A DNA stretch of 64,000 bases, taken from assembly GCA_964019165.1 (NCBI GenBank), contig OZ025268.1, positions 11,490,359 to 11,554,358 of the forward strand, written 5' to 3'. The translations under genes were made by a program, and so were the position numbers. How positions within the stretch are numbered: the stretch's first letter is position 1; every line of letters starts with the position of its first letter. The DNA comes from Mastigias papua (lineage: Eukaryota; Cnidaria; Scyphozoa; Rhizostomeae; Mastigiidae). Shown here in pieces: positions 51,069 to 61,885 of this stretch. Under the pieces are notes generated by a model. The model did no database searches, was not told the origin of the DNA, and worked only from the letters and a program-made list of their open reading frames with translations.

Positions 51069-51259
51069 TATGCTTTCATACAGACGTTTCGAGTTCGTAG
51101 AGATTCCTTTCAACCCAAAACCAGTCACAACAACAACAATGATATGTCAGCCATCTCTACAACAAATGTGTCCTAGTTTGGTCTTATGACTGAAACAGTT
51201 TGAACTTTTTGGAATAAATGTCACACAGACAAATGTTTCCTAGTTTGGCCCTACCTCTA

Positions 51260-52490
51260 CATGTTGACTCTGATACAGCAATTCTAGTTATCTCCTATAC
51301 GGGCATGTTTCACGTCATTGTCAAATGTAACTATTTTGGCAAAATTATCTCACGATGGAAACGCGCACCTTAAAATTATCTCAAGAGCTTTATCTCCTGT
51401 TATCTCAACTTAACGTAAGTTCTGGATTTCAAGCTCGTGAGATAAGGGCCTAACAAAACTAGACAACACTGTCGCGCAACAGTTGTAGCATGTTTCGTTG
51501 TTGATGTTACACACACTCCCATGAAAAAAGTATTCGAACATACGCAAAAATGGCGGCTTTCATCACCCTGGGGCATAATCTTTAAAATTTGCATAACAAA
51601 ATTGTTATACTGGACGGGTGTCTTCCATCATAATCTGTTCAGGAAATATTCGTTATATCTTCGGGTTGGAATATAAAGGAAGTTAAAACGCTATTGAGAT
51701 TTATTGAAGTAACATTGCCGAAAGTGAAATGAAGCTATTATATGAAATGAAATGAAAGTGTTGAAGGAGTTACGTTTTGAGTCCAACAATGGTAGTACAA
51801 TTTTTGATAAACTAGCTATAGCCATATGGATTTCAGTCTAAGGGCGAATTGCAGGTGAATCATATTTAGAGATTCTACATATACATGAAATGAATTAATA
51901 GCCAAGTAACATAGTATAAAAAGGCGTATTTCAAAAGCTGTAAAGGTATATTCGGCACGTTTGTTTTTTCGAAAATCATCACAAGAGTAACAAGAGTGTA
52001 GTAGTTGTGAAAGGAGAAATTCAAAAAATAGTTTAGGCCCAATATATTGTGGCGTTAAATGTAGTAAAACACCATTCTCTTTCATCGGAAAATGCGTATT
52101 GTTACAGTAGTTTGCTATGCAACCTCCTCAAAGTCACTTTTAAACATTTAACGGCACCCCTTCAACGCTTTGGTCAATTTTTCGAGGATATGACGACGCA
52201 TTCCATTCCTAAATGCCAAAATCAGAAGTGTTGCTTTAAGAAGAAATATAACGTAGGTATGGCTTCCTTACATATTCCTGAAGAACTTGAAGACGAAGAA
52301 AAAGGCGTGTGTCGATAACTGATCTATGACAAAACATCAGTGGTTTTGACGTGCAAAGCATGAATTTACCAGTCATACTTTTAACCACGTTGAGTTTACG
52401 TTTTATGTTGATTCTTCAATAAGTGTTTTTACATATGCAATATACAATGTGCATAGGCTATTGGTAGAAATGAAATCTGAATCTGAAAAT
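51260..52490. other. No recognisable gene
   Basis: Frames at 51816-52085 and 52049-52318 are not recognisable and overlap on opposite strands. Confidence 0.4.
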
Positions 52491-52509
52491 CAGAAGGATT
52501 GAATTGAAT

Positions 52510-52690
52510 TGCCTGTTGACAAAATGGCTAAACTAGAAAACACTTATGCAACATGACAAATATCGCACAAAATGTTTCAACATGCTCAAACATAAGTGTA
52601 ACAAGATCTGAGCGACAATTGTTATGCAACACGGTGGCTAAACTAGAATACGTAGGTGCAACATGGTGTATCTTTCCTAGTTTACCAGGC
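52510..52690. repeat. MITE-like block related to the 46003-51255 family
   Basis: Contains ATGGCTAAACTAGAAAACAC near 52522, GTGGCTAAACTAGAATACG near 52632 and TTTCCTAGTTTACCAGG near 52674, with ATGCAACATG units between. The ends are an inverted pair of the AAACTAGAAAAC type. Confidence 0.55.
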
Positions 52691-52884
52691 CATAACATGA
52701 CATAATTTGAGATGAAAGAAGCTGACATTCTAAAGTGGAATGAGGATGCATTCGCCACTATAAGAGCCTCACATCTTTGAGGAGTAAACATGGCTTCATT
52801 TTATAAACCTCAAGAAAAACGATTAGTGAAAGCAGCGAGTTTTCCCGTTCTGTAACAACAAATCATAAAAAAGGCCACAGAGTT

Positions 52885-52930
52885 GACGACGTTTCGAAAT
52901 TCCTGTATCCAGCGATGATAATCGTCAAGG
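52885..52930 (-). other. Retroelement end motif (GAATTTCGAAACGTCGTC)
   Basis: Minus strand reads CTTGACGATTATCATCGCTG, GATACAGGAATTTCGAAACG and TCGTCAACTCTG. The order 'GACGAT, stem, GAAACG' resembles the motifs at 547-618, 11648-11754 and 34594-34660. Confidence 0.45.
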
Positions 52931-53137
52931 GTTTCTCTTACATGAAAAAAACTTCTCACCTAAACTCTTGGTTTAGCTCGTTGACTTCTTTGTAATATCA
53001 CTGCTCATCTACACAGTTTTCCTAAGATAGAAAGAGACAGATGACTTCTCTCCAGAGTATTGGCTATTTGGATAACGTGGAATAGACACAGCTCATTCAT
53101 CTCATATGAAAAGCGAATGAAAGCATGCTTACGTTAC

Positions 53138-53439
53138 GTTATTTTCTCGCACTTTCACTTTTCATCTCTCCAAGTCCTGTTGTCTGTACATACTTTCCCT
53201 CAATTCTATCCAGTCGATGGGGCGGCGATGATCCCACTGGTATGAGCAGTCCTCTCTCAACAGCAGGTCCAATACACATTGTGATGGAGCTTCGATGGCT
53301 CCCCTGTGCAAATTGTTTAAGACAGGGGCAGTGCAAGCAAATGACCTACCCTTGAACAAGGATCTAAAAGCGTGGCCCGATGGGTCGCGAGTTCGAATCC
53401 CGCTCGGCTCGGTTATTTTCTCGCACTTTCACTTTTCAT
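53138..53439 (+). repeat. tRNA-like SINE head between 28-bp direct repeats
   Basis: GTTATTTTCTCGCACTTTCA with the next 8 bases occurs exactly at 53138-53165 and 53412-53439. Just before the second copy, GGGTCGCGAGTTCGAATCCC contains a perfect B box and the CCCGATGGGTCGC stem-like lead-in of a tRNA-derived SINE. The upstream half of the tRNA region is degenerate. Confidence 0.6.
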
Positions 53440-53811
53440 GCCTAAGATTTTATAAAATAGCTACATGTGCAAATAACTGCTGACCTTATCATAGGAACCT
53501 CTTCTGTGAAAATACTCTGTCTCGTGCAATCTCAGCTCTTTCACCACGTTGTTGTACAATTAAAGATTTTCTCTCTTATGAAGTATCTTTTTCTACACTT
53601 TGTATCTCCACCTGCTTCCTATGATTTCTCTGTTCACTGTGAACAACTAAAGTGGGCGAATACTTGCAAAACGCTTTCACAAGAAAAACATACTTAGCTT
53701 CTACGCAAAACTTTGCAATGGCTTCGAAAATTCATTTTAGTAGCGACAGGTATTGACTAGTTGCGACAGGTAGCAACATGTAACGACAGTCAACATCTAT
53801 ATGAAAACCTA

Positions 53812-54252
53812 AGGGACCATTCAAAAAGTACGTAACGGTTGGGGGTGGGTGGGTATTGTGGCAAACTGCTATGAAAAATATAGGGGGTGGGGTATTAAAT
53901 TACTTTTGTTACGTAGCACCAGAATTTTAGTGCAATGATTTTACCTTTATACTTTTTGATGAATGCTTTCTAAAAATAGTAAAATAAATAAAGAGGTTTA
54001 CATCTCATGGAGCTTGAGTCTAAGGTTATCCCAAATCATTCTTAAATTTTAGTGAATTTAAAACTTGTTCAATGTCCTTCTAGAATATATTCTTCTAAAA
54101 AATTTGAGAATGGTGTTGTGGAGGGTGGGGTTTCATGCTAGAAATGTTACGCAACAAAGAGGGGATATCAGCGTATATGTGACAGGCCGTTATATAGGGG
54201 TGGGGGGTCAAAATGACATTTTTTTCCTTTATGTACTTCTTGAATGATCCCT
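53812..54252. mobile_element. MITE with AGGGACCATTCAAAAAGTAC ends, 441 bp
   Basis: The left end AGGGACCATTCAAAAAGTAC and the right end, on the minus strand, AGGGATCATTCAAGAAGTAC match at 18 of 20. The interior has two TGGGGGGTGGGG-type tracts and no coding capacity. The end sequence resembles common hAT-like MITEs of marine animals; the 8-bp flanks (AAAACCTA, AACACTCA) match at only 5 positions. Confidence 0.8.
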
Positions 54253-54544
54253 AACACTCAAGCATGAGCTAAAGACAATTAGCACAGGCAGCGACAGTTG
54301 ACGACATTATTGGCACAAAGTTTATGACCAATCGCAAGAAAAATACCTGTCCATTAATTGATATGAAAGTGACTCCTGACTGACATCTGTCACTTGAAGT
54401 TCAGAACATACGAACATTGATAGCTATATATCATTGTTACATTGTAACTTTAAACTGTTTTCTCTAAACTTCTTTCATTGAATACAATAGTTATTACATA
54501 CGGTAATATCCCTCTCCATTTCATTTCATCTCACTTCATTTGCA

Positions 54545-56005
54545 CATTTGAACGTCAAAAAAAATTTACAGAAGCAAAAGAAAAATATGAAAAAGACTTT
54601 GAATGCTATACTCTTATTGTGTTATTCTTTTGAAATGTTGAAAACTGCCACTAACGAAGTTTTTGACATACTAACCTATCAATTCAATGATACTGTTGAA
54701 ACCTATATCATACCAAATGATACAAAAAAAGCTGATGTAATTCTAATTTTTAAACAGGATAACTCAACAAAAATAGAGAACTATAGACCAATAAGCGTCC
54801 TACCTTCAACAAGTAAAATATTTGAGAGAGTCTTATGCAAACAAATCTATGCTCATATGAAAGTATATTATCCCCACTAGCAAGTGGTTTAGAGTGGGAT
54901 ATACTGTAGTACTCAACATGCACTGCTGTGATTTATCTAAAGCATTGACAGCTTACGATATGATTTGCTAATAGCAAAATTGCTTGCTTATGGTTTTAGT
55001 AATAATAAGGCAGGGTTCAAAGAGTAAAGCCAAAACTCTAACTACAGTGAATGGAGAGATAAATTCATGAGAGTCCCAAACGATTCTGTTTTAGAACCAT
55101 TGTTATTCAATATTTTTAATTATATTTTTCTATTTCTAGACAAAAGTGAAATGTGTAATTATGCTGATGATAACACAAAATGGATCAAAAGGAAAAGGGT
55201 CCATGATGTTATTCCAAAGCTTGAATCTGAGATAAGCACACTAAAACAATTGGTTCAAAGATAACTGCATGCTTCTAAATGAGCCTCAGAGAGCAAACTT
55301 GGGGGAAAGTGCGGTAAGATCTGAAGAATGCACAATCGGAAACAGTAATAAAGAAAAATTACTTGGAGCAGTGTTTGATAAAGATCTGCAGCTTGATTAT
55401 CATGTCAAGAAGATCTGTAATGAAGCTGGGAAAAAGATAAGTAACCCTGCTAGAATAGCGCCTTATTTAGATGAAGAAAAGAGAAACTGTTAATGAAATC
55501 ATATATCATCACTTAATTTAATTACTGTCCAATTGCTTGGATGTTATATTGTAGAAAAATGAATAATTTGATCAACACTGTTCACAACAGAGCATTAAAG
55601 TGGTGCACAATGACTATGATTCATCTTTTTGAAGGTTTGCTTGCCAAAGGTAATTCTTCAACAATACATCAACAAAACCCGAAGAGATAAGCCATTGAAA
55701 TCTACAAAACAAAGACCAACCGATATCCAAATTTTATGAATTATATTTTCAGATGTCATGAATCTCTATATACTCTTAGAAATGAGCAAGTTTTCACTAA
55801 AAAACCAAACACAGTAATATGTAGAACTGACAGAATTGTTTACACATGTAGTCAGAACTGGAAGAATTTACCTGCAGAAGAAAGAAATTCAAACAGTCTA
55901 AAAACCTTCTAAATGCAAATAAAACCCATTGAGATTCCTTGCACCTGTAAATTATGCACTCAGTATATCCCAAGCCTAGGATACATTGCATAGAAAGAGC
56001 ATATC
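54545..56005 (+). pseudogene. Decayed LINE reverse transcriptase (CR1/jockey-type)
   Basis: Frame fragments in order: ENYRPISVLPSTSKIFERVL (the 'NYRPISLLP..SKI.E' finger motif) near 54778-54838; MRVPNDSVLEPLLFNIFNYI (from the 'G.PQGS.LGPLLF.IYIND' motif, mutated) at 55067; MCNYADDNTKW with the catalytic ADD near 55150; LLGAVFDKDLQLDYHVKKIC near 55350; then HNRALKWCTMTM near 55590 and RTDRIVYTCSQNWKNLPAEE near 55820. Several frameshifts and stops separate them. The endonuclease part is missing at the 5' end. No poly-A or microsatellite tail is obvious; the 3' end is set by the last match. Confidence 0.85.
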
Positions 56006-56284
56006 TATATTGACCATATATATCTTTTCATTAGTTGATATCCATTAGTACATTCACTATGTTTTCATGTTAGTTGAAATTAAGTACATTATAGTTGTTA
56101 TGTTAAAATTTCTACATTCTGTTAGATCCTAGGACTGCATTTAATTTAAGATCTTAGTTGGTATCAATTACCGTATTTGATGAAATATCAAGCTAGACTC
56201 GTGGTCCAACGATAAATAAAGTATCAAGAAAACAAGCCAAGTAAATGCTTGCTGCTTTAGCATCGTCACTTAAGTTATTCACGC

Positions 56285-56355
56285 ACAGATCTATATGCAA
56301 AGCCCTTTCGGCCCAAAGATGTCCTTCAACGGGGAATATATAGATCAGTTAAGCT
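56285..56355 (-). other. Hairpin-forming retroelement end motif
   Basis: Minus strand reads GTTGAAGGACATCTTTGGGC then CGAAAGGGCTTTGCATATAG, flanked by inverted CTGATCTATATAT / ATATAGATCTG. It resembles the other 'GA.GA, stem, CGAAA' motifs, but with GAAAGG instead of GAAACG. Confidence 0.4.
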
Positions 56356-56412
56356 CCCTGCTTCGAGTGTGTTATATGTGATATATCACATATAACTATT
56401 ATATATAATAGT

Positions 56413-56800
56413 TCTTTTTAAATAATATGGCATATCATTACGGACAGCCCTATTATATAACTTCTACTGTTTCTAGCTGGATTACCAGACAAGCTCTTGC
56501 AGAAGTGGCTCATACAAAGAGTATAACGACTGCTGTTGGCTATTCTTGCTTCTCGATTTTGAAGTTTCTGTAACTTCTGCAGAATCGTAGTACCTGGAAG
56601 GCCCCATACCGGGCAGCAGTATCGAAAAAGGCTGAGAGAGACTTGTGTACATCTTCTGAACAATTTTTAATGAGAGATATTGAAACATTCCTGTATACTT
56701 GAAAACTTGTTTAGTTGTAATCTGCACGTATTGATCCCAATTTAGATAGTGATGTACTTGTACCCCAAGATGTTTTAGGTTCGTTAATGATGAAACTAAT
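56413..56800 (-). pseudogene. LINE reverse-transcriptase C-terminal remnant
   Basis: Minus strand encodes KHLGVQVHHYLNWDQYV, VFKYTGMFQYLSLKIVQKMY, then in a second frame RYCCPVWGLPGTTILQKLQK with LQNREARI, the 'F.YC..VWG......L.KLQ..AARI' stretch of jockey/CR1-type LINEs. The frame changes within the QPF...YCCPVW junction. It lies on the strand opposite to the copy at 54545-56005 and is an independent insertion. Confidence 0.8.
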
Positions 56801-56864
56801 TCATATAATTGAAAATGTTGCAGCGGGCGTAAAGTTTAATTAGAAATAGAATAACGAGAAGTTT

Positions 56865-56990
56865 CAACATCCAGAATGCTACGTAAAAAAGGGGGGTAGC
56901 AGCTTGAGTGGGACAGGACTTTACATAGAGGGATGGGGGTTCTACGTGCTTCTACGTCATTGTGAAAAGGGTCTATTGTAAAGCATGTGA
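56865..56990. repeat. Fragment related to the AAAAAGTACGTAAC MITE family
   Basis: ATGCTACGTAAAAAAGGGGGG, then GGGACAGGACTTTACATAG and GGGATGGGGGTTCTACGTGC resemble the interior of 53812-54252, which has TTACGCAACAAAGAGGGG and GTGACAGGCCGTTATATAGG. Ends are not preserved. Confidence 0.5.
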
Positions 56991-56999
56991 ATTTGACTG

Positions 57000-58450
57000 C
57001 AGTGAATGAAACAAGCATATTAATTCTCGATCTCTCGCATGCGCAGTGACTAAAATATTAGAAATTGAAAAGTCCTCTAGAGATTTCGCCTTAGACAATT
57101 CAAGTTTTCATAAGCCTTTCTGAGTTTTATCAAGTAGGAAAAATTCAAACAACACAGCCAAACGACTGCATCAAATGACTCAGCCGAATTATTCCATCAA
57201 GTAAGGTCTCACCCTAAATTTATAGTTAACCAAATTCCAATGAAAAAACGTAAAAATATCTACGAACAGTCTACCGAGATCCTCACGACGGCGGTCTCAT
57301 CAGACAATGGAACCACTGTTCACAATAAAACTCAGTCAAATAATTGTACGACATGCAGCAATAATCGTGTTAATACACTGTATGTCATTAATGCTGCACC
57401 ATCCAAAGTGCAACCCGATATCAGACAGCACGCGATCCCATGTGTGCAGGGAAACTGTCTGTCCTATCAATAACTAACCTTTTTATCCACTAAGTAATGT
57501 AGAGTACTATACGTAGTGTTATCTTTTTATCCGATACAAGCATTAAGGAGACTATGTCTGTCCATTGGCAATTATCTTTAATAAAGTGCTTCTCAACACT
57601 TTGCTATACATGGACCCTTTTCCTCCTTTTCTTAAGTGGGCCCCTTCAAACCTATTCGACAAATGCAAGCCTACTGGAAAATTATTGGAATTAAATCGTA
57701 ACGAAATATTACAGAAAATGAGCTTTACAGCCAGGGACAAAGTACTGAGAAGAGGTGGGGGAAAGCACCTCCAATAATGAAAAAAATTATTATAGCCGAC
57801 AATTTTTGGTACTGGTGTAGTACAATGGCAATTCCGGGGAATTTAATTTATGTCGATCTGTCATTGCTGTGTTGTGTGCACAAAAATATAATGAAGTTCA
57901 TGACTAAATTTAAGTATTTCATAGCTTCCATCATGCTTCTTCATCAAGCAGGCCGCGTTCTTTGTTCGTGTATCAATCCTTCACACTCCTGTATAGGACA
58001 CAATGAAGTTTCGTCCCATTTTCACGAGAAAGAAATGCGAACCATGGAGTAAACCAAACACCAGCGAAAAAGCTTTTAAGTAGCACCTCAGAAAAGTAAA
58101 AAGACCACAAAAGAAAACAAAGCCCCCCTGGATGCCAACTAACTATGTCGCAAGATGAATCATTGGAACACCGCCAAATTAAATGACTTATTGGAAATGA
58201 CACATTATAGGAAAAACTAGTGCATGCGCTAATTGCATGTGATGCAGTAGTAGAAGTAGTAGTGATAGAATCCATTCTGAAGTGGAATTGCTTCGTGGAT
58301 CACTCAAAAATCGTAACCAACCATCAGCTTGTTATATTCTACCTATGGATCCCAGTTGAGAACAACTGAGTAAATACATAAGCACCCATGCATAGGCTGC
58401 AGCATAGCCACATATTCCTCTCGACCTATCAGTAGATTTGTTTACATCTA
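57000..58450. other. No recognisable gene
   Basis: Frames at 57240-57473, 57565-57777, 57777-58052 and 57973-58275 have no recognisable domain. Confidence 0.4.
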
Positions 58451-58457
58451 ATCATTA

Positions 58458-59698
58458 GGGTAATTGGGGGCAAAATGAGACGCTTAAGCAAATATTCTAC
58501 TCTTGCTCAGCCAGGAATACGTGAATAAAAGAGGACAACATTCATAAACTTACTTAAACATATGAACTATTCAACAGCAAGAGCAATTTTCCCTAGCTTT
58601 TCATAATGTGAAAATTTCAAGCTTTTTCTACAACAGGTATATCGTCTCATTTTGCCCCACATATGGGGCAAAATGAGACACTTTATCTTCTGTGTTTATA
58701 ACTCTTACAGACACACATCTACTAGTTACGTTTTTAAATGATAAGAGGCGGAGGCAAGAGACATTTCATTCAACAGTTTTTAGCAATATATTACTAATTG
58801 AAATGACTGAAATAAGTACACTTACATTCGAATCTATTTAATGAAATTTATGAAATTCTTCTAAAAATTATGTAATGGCGAAAGATCAACGAGGTTCGTG
58901 GTTATGCAAATTAGATGCAAATTACAACAGCAAATCAAAAAGAACAGGAAGTCGAAATACGGGCAATGAAAAAATTATAATTTGAAGATTCGAAAAGTTA
59001 AACATTGTTGCGAAAAAACTTTTGCTAGAATAGATCTTTAATCGATGTTTTGACGGTAGCCACGCATTTTTTGACAGCTTCGAATGTCAAATCCAATGTT
59101 CTGCTATCTGAAGAAGTTTCGAGTTAACTACTCTGTGAGCAGATGCATTATCCTCTTAACAAACGAAAGTTTTTCTTGATTGCTATGGATATTGTCAATA
59201 CTTTAAGAGCGATTTTCCTAAAGCAAGGAAACATAACATGCTCAATTCAATCTTCATGTTATTGAGTCGTTTCTAAGGCCAAAACGACAATCGTTAGAGA
59301 ATACCCACTGAAGAAGGATCCGGGAGCTTTTGCTGAAATAAAAGTTTTTGCTTTTTAATACTCTTTGATAAGTGCGTACCATCTGAAATCAAAGCCAATT
59401 CAACATATGCTTTAATCCATTTTAAGAAATACTAGTATACACTATGATTCCTAGTAGTAGATTAGGATGGACTTAGGCAAAATTGCTGTTTTAATCATCG
59501 ATGAATCCGCAAAAAATTCGTTTTTCACCACAGCTTTTCGTTACCACAGAAACAACGGTTGAAAAGCCGAAAGAGGGAGTTCAATTTTTATACCATAGAT
59601 TGAGCTGATTTGTTTCTCCACCGGACAAACCGAAAATTCATTATGAAAGAAGAAATGTCGCATTTTGCCCCGTGTCTCATTTTGCCCCCGAATTACCC
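58458..59698. mobile_element. Element(s) with GGGGCAAAATGAGAC ends and an internal palindrome
   Basis: Left end GGGTAATTGGGGGCAAAATG, right end on the minus strand GGGTAATTCGGGGGCAAAAT, each followed by GAGAC: inverted repeats of about 24 bp, 1241 bp apart. Inside, a perfect palindrome (15-bp arms GTCTCATTTTGCCCC / GGGGCAAAATGAGAC, 6-bp spacer) lies at 58644-58679, and a second CATTTTGCCCC lies just inside the right end. This is either one element with an internal hairpin or two head-to-head MITEs sharing the same ends. Flanks are TTA (left) and TAA (right), not a clean duplication. No coding capacity. Confidence 0.75.
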
Positions 59699-59735
59699 TA
59701 ACCAATAAGGTGCTTCCAATTTTTATACCTTTAAT

Positions 59736-61235
59736 TGTGGCGCCATTTTGAGGCGGAGTTGCTGTGGAAAAATAATTAATTTTCCAGCTTAGGGATTCGA
59801 GGTATCAATGAAAAATGTATTTCCGAGGTTGCCAGTAAAAGTTCGCATCTGTATATGAACTATATAAACGTAGATTTTTTCAGGGCCAAAAGTTGTGTGC
59901 AATATATTCTTTGTTCGTCGCCCATTGTTTACTACTCACAACTTTTGTCCCTGAAAAAATCTACGTTCATATACAAAGGCGAGCTTCTACTGACAATCTC
60001 GTAGGTACATTTTTCATTGATATCTCGAATTCCTAAGCTGGAAAATTAATGCTTTCCAAGATATTCGACACTTGGAGCGTCGTCCATTCTTTACCCTATA
60101 CACAAGAGGCCCTTCCTGAGGCACCTTTAACCGATAAAATGGCCAAAGCGTATCTATTCACGCACAAAATGTGAAACAGACTTAGTCTTGCATACGTAAT
60201 CCTCAAATCATCTGAGAAATGAGTCAATGTCGTGTTCGCCTTATACACCATTAATGAATCGGCGAAGAATGGCCAAGAGGATAATTCCTACATTTTGTCA
60301 TGTAAACTTAAAAAATAATGTCAGTAATGCTCTAAGACAAAATTGAGTCATAATATATTACAACAAATGGTTTGCGGCATGATAGAATGGACGTCAAAAA
60401 GCATATTGGAGTCAGAAACTGATATGATAGCTAATCTTAATTATTCGGTAAAATAAGTAAAATACAAATTTGAGGATTACGCATGCAAGCCTAAGGGCCT
60501 GATTATATGGAAGAAATTGTTCCGCTTTGCCGGGACGGGACATTTTGCCGGGATCCACCTGCTCTGGTGAATCTCTTGTTGAAAACAGTTTGCAATTATA
60601 TGAGATCTTAATTTTGTCTCGGCTAGGCGGGACAATTCTCAGAGGCAGAATCTCGCCTTTGTTCAACCGGGATCCCGGCAAGGCGAGACGTTTTTTGTCC
60701 ATATAATCGAAACATTCCGGCAAGCCGGGTCAAATTCTGAGTAAATACGAATGTGTACTAATCATGTGACACAAAGAATACATAAATTGACAACACGCTT
60801 AAATTTTGGCGCCAAACACACCCAGATTTGTCCCGCTTTGCTGGGATGATTTTCCTCATGTAATCTCAAGAAAAACTTTCCCCGGTGTAGGTGAAAATTT
60901 ATCTTGTCCCGGCAAAGTGGGATATTTTCTCTCAATATAATCAGGCCCTAAGTTTGTTTCACATTTTGTGCATGCATAGGTAAATTCTGGCCATTTTAAC
61001 AGTCAAAGGTGGTTCAGAAAGAGCCTCTTGTGTATAAAGTAAACAATGGGCGCCACTCCAAATGTTGAATTCTGGAAACCATTAATTTTCCAGCTTAGGG
61101 CTCCGAGATATCAATGAAACATATACTTACGAGGGTGTCAGTAAAATCTCGCCTCTATAAATGAACGTAAGTTTATTTCGGGGCAAAAGTTGCGAGTAGT
61201 GATTTTCCAAAGCAACTCCGCCTCAAAATGGTGAG
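59736..61235. mobile_element. Foldback element with three copies of one module, interrupted
   Basis: GGCGCCATTTTGAGGCGGAG at the left is matched inverted by CTCCGCCTCAAAATGGTGAG at the right. A module of about 115 bp with TTTTCCAGCTTAGG at one end and CAAAAGTTG at the other occurs at 59775-59896 (plus), 59936-60050 (minus) and 61081-61196 (plus). A longer arm, 59936-60190, is inverted at about 60951-61196, including CACAAAATGTGAAACA and ACACAAGAGGC. The MITE at 60495-60948 has inserted between the arms. Confidence 0.78.
60495..60948. mobile_element. Harbinger-type MITE with TAA duplication, 454 bp
   Basis: Ends GGGCCTGATTATATGGAAGA and, on the minus strand at the right, GGGCCTGATTATATTGAGAG are inverted repeats, flanked by TAA on both sides (60492-60494 and 60949-60951). 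A 3-bp TWA duplication and GGGCC ends fit PIF/Harbinger. The interior has at least six variants of TCCCGGCAAGGCGGGA, an imperfect self-complementary motif, in both orientations. It has no coding capacity. The cluster at 19130-19375 is a relative. Confidence 0.85.
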
Positions 61236-61556
61236 CTAACAATTAGATGTAAACAAATCCGCTGATTGGTCGAGAACAAATTGTGGGTATGTTATGGGCT
61301 GCAGAATCACCAATGCATACTCGAGCAGGTAAGGAGAAATCATCAATCATTCGCTTACTGAAATAAATGGGAACTTGACCCAATAAAAGTTTGAGAATAG
61401 GTTTCGTCAAATCGCCCTTGAAATGCCATCAAGTTTCAACTGAATAATGAATATTAGCATAACATAAAGATACAAAAACTCCAAATTATGTTGAAAAGTA
61501 TCTCCCTAATACGAAATGTTTATGTTGAGAAAAATATCTCACGGATAAGACAGTCT
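61236..61556. other. No recognisable gene
   Basis: Downstream flank of the GTDC1 gene; no repeat or coding signal. Confidence 0.4.
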
Positions 61557-61752
61557 CTTACTTAGTGGGCCCCATACAACATATGTCGCGTCCAAGGCCA
61601 TCAAAACTCTATAAATGCCTCAATGTTTAAACGAAGAGACATGGTATACTGAAACTTACTAAGTGGGCCCCATACAACATATGTCGCGTCCAAGGCCATC
61701 AAAACTCTATAAATGCCTCAATGTTTAAACGAAGAGACATGGTATACTGAAA
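61557..61752. repeat. 98-bp tandem duplication
   Basis: 61557-61654 is repeated at 61655-61752 with a single difference (T at 61563, A at 61661). It is 64 bp beyond the GTDC1 stop codon, so it is probably in that gene's 3' UTR. Confidence 0.95.
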
Positions 61753-61816
61753 AAATGTTTGACATAACACATGTTCTCTTAATAAGTTGCCTTACCAAAG
61801 GGCTGGTGTTCTCTAA

Positions 61817-61885
61817 TTAGCTTCCTTCAAATAACGCTTCATACTTGTCCCTCAAATGCTCCCAGTCGAATTTCGTGATGTCAAT
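61817..61885 (-). CDS. GTDC1: GTDC1 (queuosine-tRNA mannosyltransferase), last coding exon
   Basis: After the acceptor TTTATATAATGCAG the minus strand encodes IDITKFDWEHLRDKYEALFE then GS and TAA: 23 codons including the stop. It fits the C-terminal end of GTDC1, where a hydrophobic-acidic segment with an invariant W and 'L...Y..L' closes the protein. Phase 0, compatible with the exon at 62619-62710. The intron between them is 733 bp. Confidence 0.85.
   Translation of the reverse strand: MDITKFDWEHLRDKYEALFEGS

Larger units (their letters stand above)
46003..51255. mobile_element. Old MITE with GGCCAAACTAGGAAAC ends, split by the gypsy insertion
   Basis: The left end AGCCAAACTAGGAAAC (46008) is matched at the right, on the minus strand, by GGGCCAAACTAGGAAACATT (ending about 51252). 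Without the gypsy element (46537-51073 including one TSD copy) the host element is about 700 bp. Internal blocks repeat ACAAATGCTTCCNAGTTTGG near 46055 and 46165. A related block is at 52510-52690. Confidence 0.65.

Noticed and set aside
53360..53412. Functional tRNA gene
   Set aside because: Only the B box and T-arm side are tRNA-like; the acceptor, D-arm and anticodon parts do not fold.
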